Assembly (NCBI GenBank): GCA_038230415.1
Contig: JBBRNH010000045.1
Location: forward strand, 1-40,911
DNA: 40,911 nucleotides
Source of the DNA: JBBRNH01 sp038230415
GTDB taxonomy: Bacteria > Bacteroidota > Bacteroidia > Cytophagales > Spirosomataceae
Direction: 5' to 3'
Shown: positions 31,025 through 38,984 of the stretch, piece after piece
Position numbering within the stretch: the stretch's first letter is position 1
Layout: each line of letters opens with the position of its first letter
Notes under the pieces: generated by a model
What the model was told of the DNA's origin: nothing
What the model saw: the letters and a program-made list of their open reading frames with translations, nothing else
Database searches by the model: none
Translations under genes and position numbers: made by a program

Positions 31025-32476
31025 TTGTCTCAACCCGCTACTGCTCCCGAATTTAACCGCTCGCTTGGTCTTTTAGACGCGACGCTCATCGTCTCCGGCT
31101 CCATGATTGGCTCCGGTATTTTTATCGTCTCTGCCGACATCAGCCGCAACGTCGGCGCGTCGGGCTGGCTGCTGGCCGTTTGGGTGCTGACCGGCGTTCT
31201 GACCGTGTTTGCCGCCCTTAGCTACGGCGAACTCGCCGGCATGATGCCCAAAGCGGGCGGGCAGTACGTGTATATCCAACGCGCCTACGGGCCGCTGCTG
31301 GCGTTTGTGTACGGCTGGACGGCCTTCGCCGTGATTCAGACCGGCGTTATTGCCGCCGTTGCCGTGGCCTTCACCAAGTTTACGGCGGTGTTTATCCCGG
31401 CCCTGAATCCCGAAAATGCCTTTTTCACCTACGGCAAATTCCGGCCCTCGTTAGGTTCGTTTTTCTCGATAGGCAGCCTGATTTTGCTCACGTGGCTCAA
31501 CACACGGGGGATTCAAAGCGGCAAACTGATTCAGAACGTCTTTACCTCGGCCAAACTCGTCGCGCTCTTCGGGCTGATCGTTGTTGGCATTTCACTCGGT
31601 GTGAGCAGCGGCACGTTGTCGGCCAATTTTCAGGATGCCTGGGCTGCCACGTCCGTTGATCCCGTAACGGGTGCGGTGGTGCCGATAGCCGGGTTGGCGT
31701 TGCTGCTGGCCTTTGGTGTTTCGATGATCGGCTCGCTGTTTTCGTCCGATGCCTGGAACAACGTGACTTTTATTGCGGGCGAGATCAAAAAGCCAAGCCG
31801 GAATATTCCGCTGGCGTTGTTTTTTGGCACCCTCATCGTAACCGTCATTTATTGCCTTGCCAACGTTGCCTACCTCTCTATTTTGCCCATAAAAGGGATG
31901 CCCGGAGCCGCCGACGCGCTGGGCCGGGGTATTCAGTTTGCCAGTTTCGACCGGGTGGCAACGGCGGCAATCTCCACCGTCTTTGGCGATCTGGCCGTGG
32001 CACTGATGGCCGTGCTGATTATGATTTCGACCTTTGGCTGCAACAACGGCCTGATTCTGGCCGGTGGGCGGCTCTATTACGCCATGGCACAAGACGGGCT
32101 GTTTCTGCCCGCAGCCGGCAAGCTCAACCAAAACGGCGTACCGGCGGTGGCCTTGTGGCTGCAATGCGCCTGGGCTTCGGTGATGTGTTTGAGCGGCACC
32201 TACGGCGATCTGCTCGACTATTGCACGTTTACCTCGCTTGTGTTTTATATGGTCACCATTGGCGGGCTGTTTATGCTCCGGCGCAAAGAACCCAACACCG
32301 ACCGGCCCTACCGTGCTTTTGGCTACCCACTCGTGCCGATTTTATACATCGTGGCCGGGTCGGTGATCTCGGTGATTTTACTCACCCAAAAGCCGGTCAA
32401 CACGGGTATGGGCCTGCTGATTGCCGGGTTAGGCGTACCGATTTATTTCTGGACGAAACGAAAGCAGGTAGGGTAG
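31025..32476 (+). CDS. APC superfamily amino acid permease
   Basis: A 483-residue inner-membrane permease with about 12 helices. The signature GSMIGSGIFIVSADISRNVGASGWLL in helix 1 is the unwound substrate-binding GSGIF of the APC family; GELAGMMPKAGGQYVYIQRAYGPLLAFVYGW follows in helices 2-3, and FVAGE-like FIAGEIKKPSRNIPLAL later. It most resembles LAT-type exchangers. The TTG at 31025 (then SQPATAPEFNR) was chosen over a TTG at 30962 because a promoter box lies between. Exact amino acid unknown. Confidence 0.9.
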   Translation: MSQPATAPEFNRSLGLLDATLIVSGSMIGSGIFIVSADISRNVGASGWLLAVWVLTGVLTVFAALSYGELAGMMPKAGGQYVYIQRAYGPLLAFVYGWTAFAVIQTGVIAAVAVAFTKFTAVFIPALNPENAFFTYGKFRPSLGSFFSIGSLILLTWLNTRGIQSGKLIQNVFTSAKLVALFGLIVVGISLGVSSGTLSANFQDAWAATSVDPVTGAVVPIAGLALLLAFGVSMIGSLFSSDAWNNVTFIAGEIKKPSRNIPLALFFGTLIVTVIYCLANVAYLSILPIKGMPGAADALGRGIQFASFDRVATAAISTVFGDLAVALMAVLIMISTFGCNNGLILAGGRLYYAMAQDGLFLPAAGKLNQNGVPAVALWLQCAWASVMCLSGTYGDLLDYCTFTSLVFYMVTIGGLFMLRRKEPNTDRPYRAFGYPLVPILYIVAGSVISVILLTQKPVNTGMGLLIAGLGVPIYFWTKRKQVG

Positions 32477-32479
32477 GGG

Positions 32480-32570
32480 GTTTGCCACCGCCACCAGGCT
32501 GTGGCATCGTTAGAACGTATCCGTTTATCCCTAATCGGAGACCCGCCACAGCCTGGTGGCGGTGGCAAAC
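32480..32570. repeat. Family A palindromic repeat, copy 2
   Basis: Perfect 26-bp arms 32480-32505 and 32545-32570 (outer GTTTGCCACCGCCACCAGGC) around a 39-nt loop. It shares its outer end with the copy at 6712 and its CCACCGCCACCAGGCTGTGG core with the tandem array at 40653-40911. It follows the permease stop by three bases. Confidence 0.88.
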
Positions 32571-32650
32571 ATTTATCCCGAAACCATTTCCGTCTTTTAT
32601 CTGTATGTACATTGAATGTTAGTACAGTAATAAATCAAAACACAACCGTC

Positions 32651-33202
32651 ATGGACGCACAAACCGCAACCGCAATCACCAACTGGGTTATTGACCCAAT
32701 GCACTCCGACGTTCAGTTTAAGGTGAAACACCTCATGGTTTCAACCGTAACGGGGCTTTTTAGCCAGTATGAGGGAACGCTGGCAATGACCGGCGACGAT
32801 TTTGAGGGCGCAGCAATCACGTTTTCTGCCGACGTAGCCAGCATCAGCACCGGCAACGAGCAACGCGACGGACACTTGAAATCACCGGAATTTTTCGATG
32901 CCGAAACGTTCCCTAAACTGACCTTTGCCTCAACCAGCATGACCAAAACCGGCACCGATACCTACGACATTGCGGGCAACCTGACCATGCACGGCGTGAC
33001 CAACCGCGTGACCCTGAAAGCCGAATATGGCGGACAGATGCAGGACTTCTACGGACAAACAAAAGCCGGTTTTGACGTGACGGGCGTGCTGAAACGCAAA
33101 GAATTTGGCCTCGTCTGGGACGGCGTTACCGAAGCCGGTGGCGTAGTGTTGAGCGACGACGTTCGGCTCGTGCTGAATATTCAGGTGACGAAACAGGCGT
33201 AG
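32651..33202 (+). CDS. YceI family protein
   Basis: A 183-residue lipocalin-like protein. It matches YceI along its length: WVIDPMHSDVQFKVKHLMVSTVTGLFSQYEG, then FSADVASISTGNEQRDGHLKSPEFFDAETFPKLTFASTSM, NLTMHGVTNRVTLKAEY and KRKEFGLVWDG. YceI proteins bind isoprenoid-like lipids and are often periplasmic, but no signal peptide is present here, so this copy is probably cytosolic. The ATG at 32651 was chosen because upstream in-frame codons lie in the palindrome. An inverted repeat follows. Confidence 0.92.
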   Translation: MDAQTATAITNWVIDPMHSDVQFKVKHLMVSTVTGLFSQYEGTLAMTGDDFEGAAITFSADVASISTGNEQRDGHLKSPEFFDAETFPKLTFASTSMTKTGTDTYDIAGNLTMHGVTNRVTLKAEYGGQMQDFYGQTKAGFDVTGVLKRKEFGLVWDGVTEAGGVVLSDDVRLVLNIQVTKQA

Positions 33203-33209
33203 TTTTTGA

Positions 33210-33308
33210 GACGCAAGACGTTTAGACGCAAGAAAAAAGACTGCCAGAGACAAGATTATTAGTCTTTCGTCTGGCAGTGTTTCTTCTTGCGTCTAAACGT
33301 CTTGCGTC
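33210..33308. repeat. Inverted repeat of 'gacgcaag' type
   Basis: Perfect 25-bp arms 33210-33234 and 33284-33308 enclose a second 8-bp pair (ACTGCCAG/CTGGCAGT, 33240-33247 with 33271-33278). The word CTTGCGTC recurs to 33330. It may terminate the yceI transcript. Confidence 0.8.
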
Positions 33309-33356
33309 TTGCGTCCCATAGTCTTGCGTCTTTTTCGGTTTCCGGGCCGTTTTCGC

Positions 33357-33364
33357 TACGTTTG
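33357..33364 (+). promoter_or_regulatory. Putative -7 box, leaderless spacing, of the epimerase-glycosyltransferase gene
   Basis: TACGTTTG matches TAnnTTTG and ends seven bases before the ATG at 33372, so the transcript would start at or next to the start codon. It also excludes the longer in-frame start at 33309. Confidence 0.5.
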
Positions 33365-33371
33365 CGGCCAA

Positions 33372-35369
33372 ATGCAAGCTGTTCTCCCCACTTCCGCCGA
33401 CCGTATCCGGCAACTCAACGGCCCGATTTTTATCTTCGGCGCGTCGGGCTTTATTGGTGCCAATCTATTTGAGCAACTCACCGCCCTCAGGCCCGATGTG
33501 TATGCCCTCACCCACGATGCTACCAAAGCCTGGCGGCTGAAACTGCTGGCCGCGCCCGCCGAAACCATTGTGCATTGCGATATCGTCTCGCCAACGTCGG
33601 TAAAGGCCGTCTTTGACCAGTACCAGCCCAAAACGGTGTTCAATCTGGCCGCATACGGCGCGTATAGCAAGCAGAAAAACGTGGGCCTGACCTACGAAAC
33701 CAACGTGATTGGTACGGTGAATATCCTCGAAAATTGCACCCCCGAAACGGCCTACATCCACGCCGGGAGCAGTTCTGAATACGGCTTTAACTGCACCGCC
33801 CCCAAAGAAACCGACCGCACTGCACCCAACAGCCATTACGCCGTATCGAAAGTCTCAGCCGCTTATCTGCTCGAATTTTATGCGAAGGTACATCAGCTTA
33901 ATACGCTGAATCTCAGGCTGTACTCTATTTATGGCGGTTGGGAAGAACCCGACCGGCTCATTCCCCGGCTCGTTGAAGAAGCCCGGAACGGCGGGTTTCC
34001 GCCCCTTGTTTCGCCCGACATCAGCCGCGATTTTGTTTATGTTGACGACTGTATCGAAGCGTTTGTGCGGGCGGCTCTGCGGGTCAAATCGGGCATTGCC
34101 GGACGGTCTTATAACATTGCTACGGGCCGCAAAACCACCATGCGCGACCTGGCCGCCCAAACCCGCCAAACCTTTGCCATTGCGCCCGAACCCGTTTGGG
34201 GCAGTATGCCAAACCGGGGCTGGGATTTGTCTGATTGGTATGGCAACCCCGCAGCCGCCGAAGCCGACCTCGGCTGGAAAGCCACCACCACCCTCGCCGA
34301 CGGATTACAAAAAACCGCCGACTGGCAAACCCGGCACGACTACGAAACGCGGGTGATTCCGGCTTTCAAAACGCCCACGCTCAACCCCGTTATCTCGCCC
34401 ATTATTGCCTGTTACAAAGACGCAGAAGCCATTCCGTTTATGTATGAGCGGCTCGTGAAAACGTTTAATGAGCTGAAAGTCAGGTACGAAATTATTTTTG
34501 TCAACGACAACTCACCCGACAATACCGATGAGGTGCTGGAAGCCATCTGCGCCCGCGACCCCAACGTAATTGCCATCAAACACTCGCGGAATTTTGGGTC
34601 ACAGTCGGCGTTTTTGAGCGGTATGGAAATCTCGACCGGCGACGCGGTGGTACTGATGGACGGTGATTTGCAGGACCCGCCCGAAATTATTCCGGCCTTT
34701 TATGAAAAATGGCAGGCCGGGTTCGATGTGGTGTATGGCGTGCGGGTGCAGCGCGAAATGGCTCCCTGGCTGCACGTGTTTTACAAGGGCTTCTACCGGA
34801 TTTTCAAGAATCTGTCCTACATCAATATCCCGACCGACGCGGGCGATTTCTCGATTATTGACCGCAAGGTGGTTCGTGAACTCGTGGCCCTGCCCGAAAC
34901 CGATCAGTTTCTGCGCGGGCTGCGGGCCTGGGTGGGCTTCAAACAAACCGGCGTTGATTACGTGAGGCCCGAACGGATGTTCGGTGTTTCGACCAACAAC
35001 TGGCGCAAAAACATTGCCTGGGCGCGCAAAGCCATCTTCTCGTTTAGTTTCGTACCGCTCGAACTGATGGTTTATGCCGGTTTCGCCCTCACCGGATTGT
35101 CAATCCTGGGCATTCTGTGGCAGATTCTGGCAAAGTTCATTTTCGCACCCGACACCCCGGCGGGTCTGTCAACGGTGATTATCCTGATTATGTTTTTCGG
35201 CGGAATCAACCTCTTGGGCATCTCGTTTCTGGGCGAGTACATCAGCAAGATATTCGACGAGACCAAAAAACGGCCTAAATTCATCCGTACCCTCGTCCGC
35301 AAAGGCGACCGTACCTACAAAACAGCCGCCGAGATCAGCGCATTAGTGCAGGAACGGCGGAGTAAGTAA
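33372..35369 (+). CDS. Fusion of NAD-dependent sugar epimerase/dehydratase and family 2 glycosyltransferase
   Basis: A 665-residue two-domain protein in one frame. Residues about 17-320 are an extended short-chain dehydrogenase acting on a nucleotide sugar: GASGFIG (23-29), S133-S135 in AGSSSEYG, catalytic Y156 and K160, and SRDFVYVDD. Residues about 338-560 are a GT2 domain like DPM1/GtrB: VNDNSPDN (378-385), the metal-binding DGDLQDPP (430-437) and DAGDFSIID. Two C-terminal membrane helices (about 564-588 and 600-622) anchor it, as in polyprenyl-phosphate glycosyltransferases. The likely role is to make a modified sugar and place it on a lipid carrier. These functions are usually separate genes; no other glycan genes are nearby. 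Confidence 0.9.
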   Translation: MQAVLPTSADRIRQLNGPIFIFGASGFIGANLFEQLTALRPDVYALTHDATKAWRLKLLAAPAETIVHCDIVSPTSVKAVFDQYQPKTVFNLAAYGAYSKQKNVGLTYETNVIGTVNILENCTPETAYIHAGSSSEYGFNCTAPKETDRTAPNSHYAVSKVSAAYLLEFYAKVHQLNTLNLRLYSIYGGWEEPDRLIPRLVEEARNGGFPPLVSPDISRDFVYVDDCIEAFVRAALRVKSGIAGRSYNIATGRKTTMRDLAAQTRQTFAIAPEPVWGSMPNRGWDLSDWYGNPAAAEADLGWKATTTLADGLQKTADWQTRHDYETRVIPAFKTPTLNPVISPIIACYKDAEAIPFMYERLVKTFNELKVRYEIIFVNDNSPDNTDEVLEAICARDPNVIAIKHSRNFGSQSAFLSGMEISTGDAVVLMDGDLQDPPEIIPAFYEKWQAGFDVVYGVRVQREMAPWLHVFYKGFYRIFKNLSYINIPTDAGDFSIIDRKVVRELVALPETDQFLRGLRAWVGFKQTGVDYVRPERMFGVSTNNWRKNIAWARKAIFSFSFVPLELMVYAGFALTGLSILGILWQILAKFIFAPDTPAGLSTVIILIMFFGGINLLGISFLGEYISKIFDETKKRPKFIRTLVRKGDRTYKTAAEISALVQERRSK

Positions 35370-35370
35370 C

Positions 35371-35524
35371 TGATGTTACGCAAGGATGAAAATCCCGCAG
35401 GGATGACCGTTTTGGCCCTTTTACCCCCGATTAAAATCGGCAGGGCCGCCTGTGCGGGGCTACAACATCGGCCATCCCTCCGGGATTATCCTTACAGGAT
35501 TTTAAAGCAGCCTGCGTAACATCA
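35371..35524. repeat. Family C element, full copy with 12-bp terminal inverted repeats
   Basis: A 154-bp element bounded by perfect inverted repeats TGATGTTACGCA (35371-35382) and TGCGTAACATCA (35513-35524). The inside has several hairpins and the words GGGGCTACAACATCGGCC and CATCCCTCCGGGATT, shared with 30109-30181. There is no reading frame, so it resembles a miniature inverted-repeat element. Confidence 0.75.
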
Positions 35525-35540
35525 GTCACTTTTTGTAACC

Positions 35541-35567
35541 AAAGCCCCGGTAGTCTGCCGGGGCTTT
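35541..35567. terminator. Hairpin just before the restriction-modification gene
   Basis: Perfect 10-bp stem AAAGCCCCGG/CCGGGGCTTT (35541-35550, 35558-35567) with a 7-nt loop. No T-run follows on the plus strand; on the minus strand it is followed by GGTTACAAAAAG. Its position 15 bases before the chosen ATG could affect translation. Confidence 0.5.
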
Positions 35568-35582
35568 GCTATGTTTACACCC

Positions 35583-38500
35583 ATGACCTATCCCGAATTT
35601 GAAACCCGCTGGAAACCCGCCGGTGGAGCCGAACGCGCCAACTACGGCCTGTTTCTGCAAGACCTCTGCGACCTTATCGGCGCACCCCGGCCCGACCCCA
35701 CCACCGACAACCCCGCCCAGGATGCCTACGTGCTGGAACGCGCCGTGGCCTTTGCCGATGGTGCCAAAACAACCACAGGGCGCATTGACCTCTACAAACG
35801 CGGTTGCTTTATTCTCGAAACCAAACAGGGAACGGACTCGCCCGATGAGCAACAGAAAGCGAACCGCGCCGAACTCGGACTGCCACCCGAAAAACGACGC
35901 AAAGGCCATGCCCTGCGCGGCACCGCCAAGTGGGAGCAGATGATGCAGACCGCCCGCCAGCAAGCCCTCGGCTACGCCCGCGCACTGCCCGCCGATGCGC
36001 CCGACCGCACCGAACCCAAACCGCTCTTTCTGCTCGTGGCCGACGTGGGCTACTGCCTCGATATTTACAGCAATTTTGCCGGGGTTGGCGATGCCTTTGT
36101 GCCGTTTCCCGACCAGAGCCGCTACCGGCTGCCGCTCTCGGCCCTGGCCGACGACGACACGCGGGCCATGCTCCGGGCCATCTGGACCAACCCCGCCGAA
36201 CTCGACCCCAGCCGACGGGCCGCCCGCGTCACCCGCGAACTCGCCGGGTATCTGGCCGGGATTTCGGCCCAGTTGGAGCGCGACAATCACCGGCCCGACG
36301 TGGTGGCGCAGTTTCTGATGCGCTGCCTGTTCACGATGTTTGCCGAAGACGCGGGCCTGATTCCCAACCAGTCGTTTACGGGGATGCTGCGCCGGTATGA
36401 CCAGCCCGATATGCGCGGGTTTCTGCCCGATGCCCTCACCGCCCTCTGGCACACGATGGACACCGGCGGCTTTGCGCCCGACCTCAAAGCCCGGCTCCGG
36501 CGGTTTAATGGCAAACTTTTTCACGATGCCACCGCCCTGCCCCTCACCGCGCCCCAGATTACGCTGCTCCTGAAAGCCGCCGAAGCCGACTGGACCGCCG
36601 TTGAACCCGCCATCTTCGGCACCCTGCTCGAACGCGCCCTCGACCCCCGCGAACGCCATAGCCTCGGCGCACACTACACCCCGCGCCGGTATGTAGAACG
36701 GCTGGTGCTGCCCACCGTGCTGGAACCCCTGCGCCGGGAATGGAACGCTGCCCAGGCCGCAGCCGCCCAACTCCTCGACCAAAACCGGCCCAAAGAGGCC
36801 CGTGCCGAACTCGTCCGGTTTCTGAACCGGCTTACCTCGCTACGGATTCTTGACCCGGCCTGTGGCTCCGGTAACTTCCTGTATGTGACCCTCGAACACC
36901 TCAAACGGTTGGAGGGTGAGGTTCTGGCCGCCATCAACGCCTACGGCCAAACCGGGATTCTTGACCTCGGCGCGGGCCTGACCGTTAGCCCCCGCCAACT
37001 GCTCGGCTTAGAACTGAACCCCCGCGCGGCTGCCATTGCCGACGTGGTACTCAAAATCGGCTACCTGCAATGGCACCTCCGCACGCACGGCCCCACCCAA
37101 CTCCGCGAGCCGCTGCTTGACGATTACGAAAACATTCTGAACCAGGATGCCGTGCTGCAACACGATGGCGCGTTTGCCCACGCTAAACCCACCACCTGGC
37201 CCGAAGCCGATTTTATCATCGGCAACCCGCCCTTCGTCGGCGACAAGGCCATGCGGGGCGCGTTGGGCGATCAGTACGTGGAAACGCTGCGGAAAACCTA
37301 CAAAGGTATCGTGCCGGAATCGGCTGACTTAGTGATGTATTGGTGGGAAAAAGCCGCCGAAACCGTGCGGCAGGGCCACGCCGAAGCCTTTGGGTTTATC
37401 ACCACCAACTCCATCACCCAGACCTTCAACCGTCGGCTGATTCAGCGGCACCTCGATGCCGAACCGCCCCTCTCGCTCACCTTTGCCATCGGCGACCATC
37501 CCTGGGTCGACAGCGCACAGGGGGCCGCTGTCCGCATTGCCATGAGCGTGGCCCGCGCCGGTAAACTGCCCGGCACAATGGCCGAAGTGCTGCGCGAAAC
37601 CACCACCGACGAAGATGACGCTTATGACATTGACTTGGTGGAAAGTGACGGAATGATTAATGCTGATTTTACGATTGGGGCTGATGTGGCAAGTGTCGTT
37701 TCTTTAAGAGCAAATACGGGAATCAGCAGTAATGGGATGATGTTAGCTGGCTCAGGCTTTATTGTGACGAAAGAAAAAGCCCAATCAATGTATTCTGGTA
37801 AAAAACTGGAACTGGAGCAACGGATTCGTCCATATCTCAATGGTAAAGACATCATGGATCGTCCACGTGGGGTATTTTTGATTGATCTGTATGGACTAAA
37901 AGAATCGGAGATTATCAGCCTTTATCCTGAGCTGTATCAACACGTCTTTACTCATGTCAAGCCGGAACGAGATGTGAATAATCGCAAAAAACTAAAAGAG
38001 GTTTGGTGGGAGTTTGGCGAAACTCGGAAAGGACTAAGGGGGGCTTTGCAAGATTTAACACGGTACATCGTCACCGTTGAGACATCTAAACACAGAGTTT
38101 TTCAGTTCGTTAGTACTGAAATTGTGCCTGACCATAAGATCGTAGCCATTGCGCTTGAAGATGCCTATACCTTAGGGGTTCTATCAAGTTCTGTGCACAT
38201 AATCTGGGGATTAGCAACGGGGAGTCAATTGGGGCCTACACCTGTTTATCCAAGTTCTCGTTGTTTTCAAACATTCCCTTTCCCCGATGCCACACCCGAA
38301 CAGCAGGCCCGCATCCGGCAGTTGGCCGAACAACTCGACGCGCACCGCAAACGGCAGCAAGCCGCCCACCCCACGCTGACGCTCACGGATTTATACAACG
38401 TTGTTGAGAAACTAAAAGCGGGTGAACCCCTGACCGCCAAAGACCAAACCATTAATCAGCAGGGGTTGGCCTCGGTGGTGGTCAGTCTGCACCAACAACT

Positions 38501-38933
38501 CGATGCCGCCGTTGCCGAAGCCTACGGGTTTCTGCCAAACCTGCCCCCGTCGGAGATTCTGACGCGGTTGGTAGCCCTGAACCGCGCCCGCCTTGCCGAA
38601 GAAGCCGCCGGAACCGTCCGGTATTTGCGCCCCGACTACCAAAACCCCGCAGCCGGGCAGTTGGGCTTGGGGTTAGTGGCCGAAACCAAACCCACCACCG
38701 AACGCGACCCGCTGACCACCCCCACCGGCGAGCCGATGCCCTGGCCGAAGGAGTTGGCCGGGCAGATGCAGGTCTTGCGCGAGGTGGTGCAACAGGCGGG
38801 CGGGTCGGTGAGCGCGGCAGCGGTGGCGGGGCGGTTCCAGAAACTTCGTCCGGCAACGGTGCAGCCGTTGCTCGATACATTGGTGGCGTTGGCGTTGCTG
38901 CGCCAAACCGACGATGGCGGCTACGCGGGGTGA
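35583..38933 (+). CDS. Single-chain restriction-modification enzyme (MmeI-like, type IIL/IIG)
   Basis: A 1116-residue protein joining nuclease, methyltransferase and target recognition. The N-terminal PD-(D/E)XK site is D69 with E79-T-K81 (GRIDLYKRGCFILETK). A helical connector follows, then the adenine-methyltransferase motif I DPACGSGNF (424-432) and motif IV NPPF (548-551). The target-recognition region is about 678-898, and a helical tail (to about 1040) precedes a final winged-helix-like segment. It probably methylates an adenine and cuts at a fixed distance. Bases 37615-38275 are much AT-richer than the rest. A start at 35571 is possible; 35583 puts a TATGTTTA box at the right place. 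It could also be methylase-only if the nuclease has decayed, but its acids are intact. Confidence 0.88.
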   Translation: MTYPEFETRWKPAGGAERANYGLFLQDLCDLIGAPRPDPTTDNPAQDAYVLERAVAFADGAKTTTGRIDLYKRGCFILETKQGTDSPDEQQKANRAELGLPPEKRRKGHALRGTAKWEQMMQTARQQALGYARALPADAPDRTEPKPLFLLVADVGYCLDIYSNFAGVGDAFVPFPDQSRYRLPLSALADDDTRAMLRAIWTNPAELDPSRRAARVTRELAGYLAGISAQLERDNHRPDVVAQFLMRCLFTMFAEDAGLIPNQSFTGMLRRYDQPDMRGFLPDALTALWHTMDTGGFAPDLKARLRRFNGKLFHDATALPLTAPQITLLLKAAEADWTAVEPAIFGTLLERALDPRERHSLGAHYTPRRYVERLVLPTVLEPLRREWNAAQAAAAQLLDQNRPKEARAELVRFLNRLTSLRILDPACGSGNFLYVTLEHLKRLEGEVLAAINAYGQTGILDLGAGLTVSPRQLLGLELNPRAAAIADVVLKIGYLQWHLRTHGPTQLREPLLDDYENILNQDAVLQHDGAFAHAKPTTWPEADFIIGNPPFVGDKAMRGALGDQYVETLRKTYKGIVPESADLVMYWWEKAAETVRQGHAEAFGFITTNSITQTFNRRLIQRHLDAEPPLSLTFAIGDHPWVDSAQGAAVRIAMSVARAGKLPGTMAEVLRETTTDEDDAYDIDLVESDGMINADFTIGADVASVVSLRANTGISSNGMMLAGSGFIVTKEKAQSMYSGKKLELEQRIRPYLNGKDIMDRPRGVFLIDLYGLKESEIISLYPELYQHVFTHVKPERDVNNRKKLKEVWWEFGETRKGLRGALQDLTRYIVTVETSKHRVFQFVSTEIVPDHKIVAIALEDAYTLGVLSSSVHIIWGLATGSQLGPTPVYPSSRCFQTFPFPDATPEQQARIRQLAEQLDAHRKRQQAAHPTLTLTDLYNVVEKLKAGEPLTAKDQTINQQGLASVVVSLHQQLDAAVAEAYGFLPNLPPSEILTRLVALNRARLAEEAAGTVRYLRPDYQNPAAGQLGLGLVAETKPTTERDPLTTPTGEPMPWPKELAGQMQVLREVVQQAGGSVSAAAVAGRFQKLRPATVQPLLDTLVALALLRQTDDGGYAG

Positions 38934-38937
38934 GGTT

Positions 38938-38981
38938 TGCGGTGAATAGCGACTATATTCACCGCATAATCTGCGGTGAAT
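38938..38981 (+). promoter_or_regulatory. Three-box operator candidate before the Fic gene
   Basis: TGCGGTGAATA (38938-38948) and its perfect inverse TATTCACCGCA (38956-38966) are followed by a third box TGCGGTGAAT (38972-38981). Boxes two and three also form a 10-bp dyad with a 5-bp spacer. The third box ends three bases before the ATG, so a bound protein would block transcription or translation. Confidence 0.65.
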
Positions 38982-38984
38982 GCC

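Noticed and set aside
33309..33371. Longer start of the epimerase-glycosyltransferase fusion
   Set aside because: The extra codons cover the tail of an inverted repeat and the putative -7 box, so they would not be transcribed.
35526..36782. Long open frame on the minus strand (418 codons)
   Set aside because: Antisense to the restriction-modification gene. It is Gly-rich and lacks domains, while the plus-strand protein has clear motifs.
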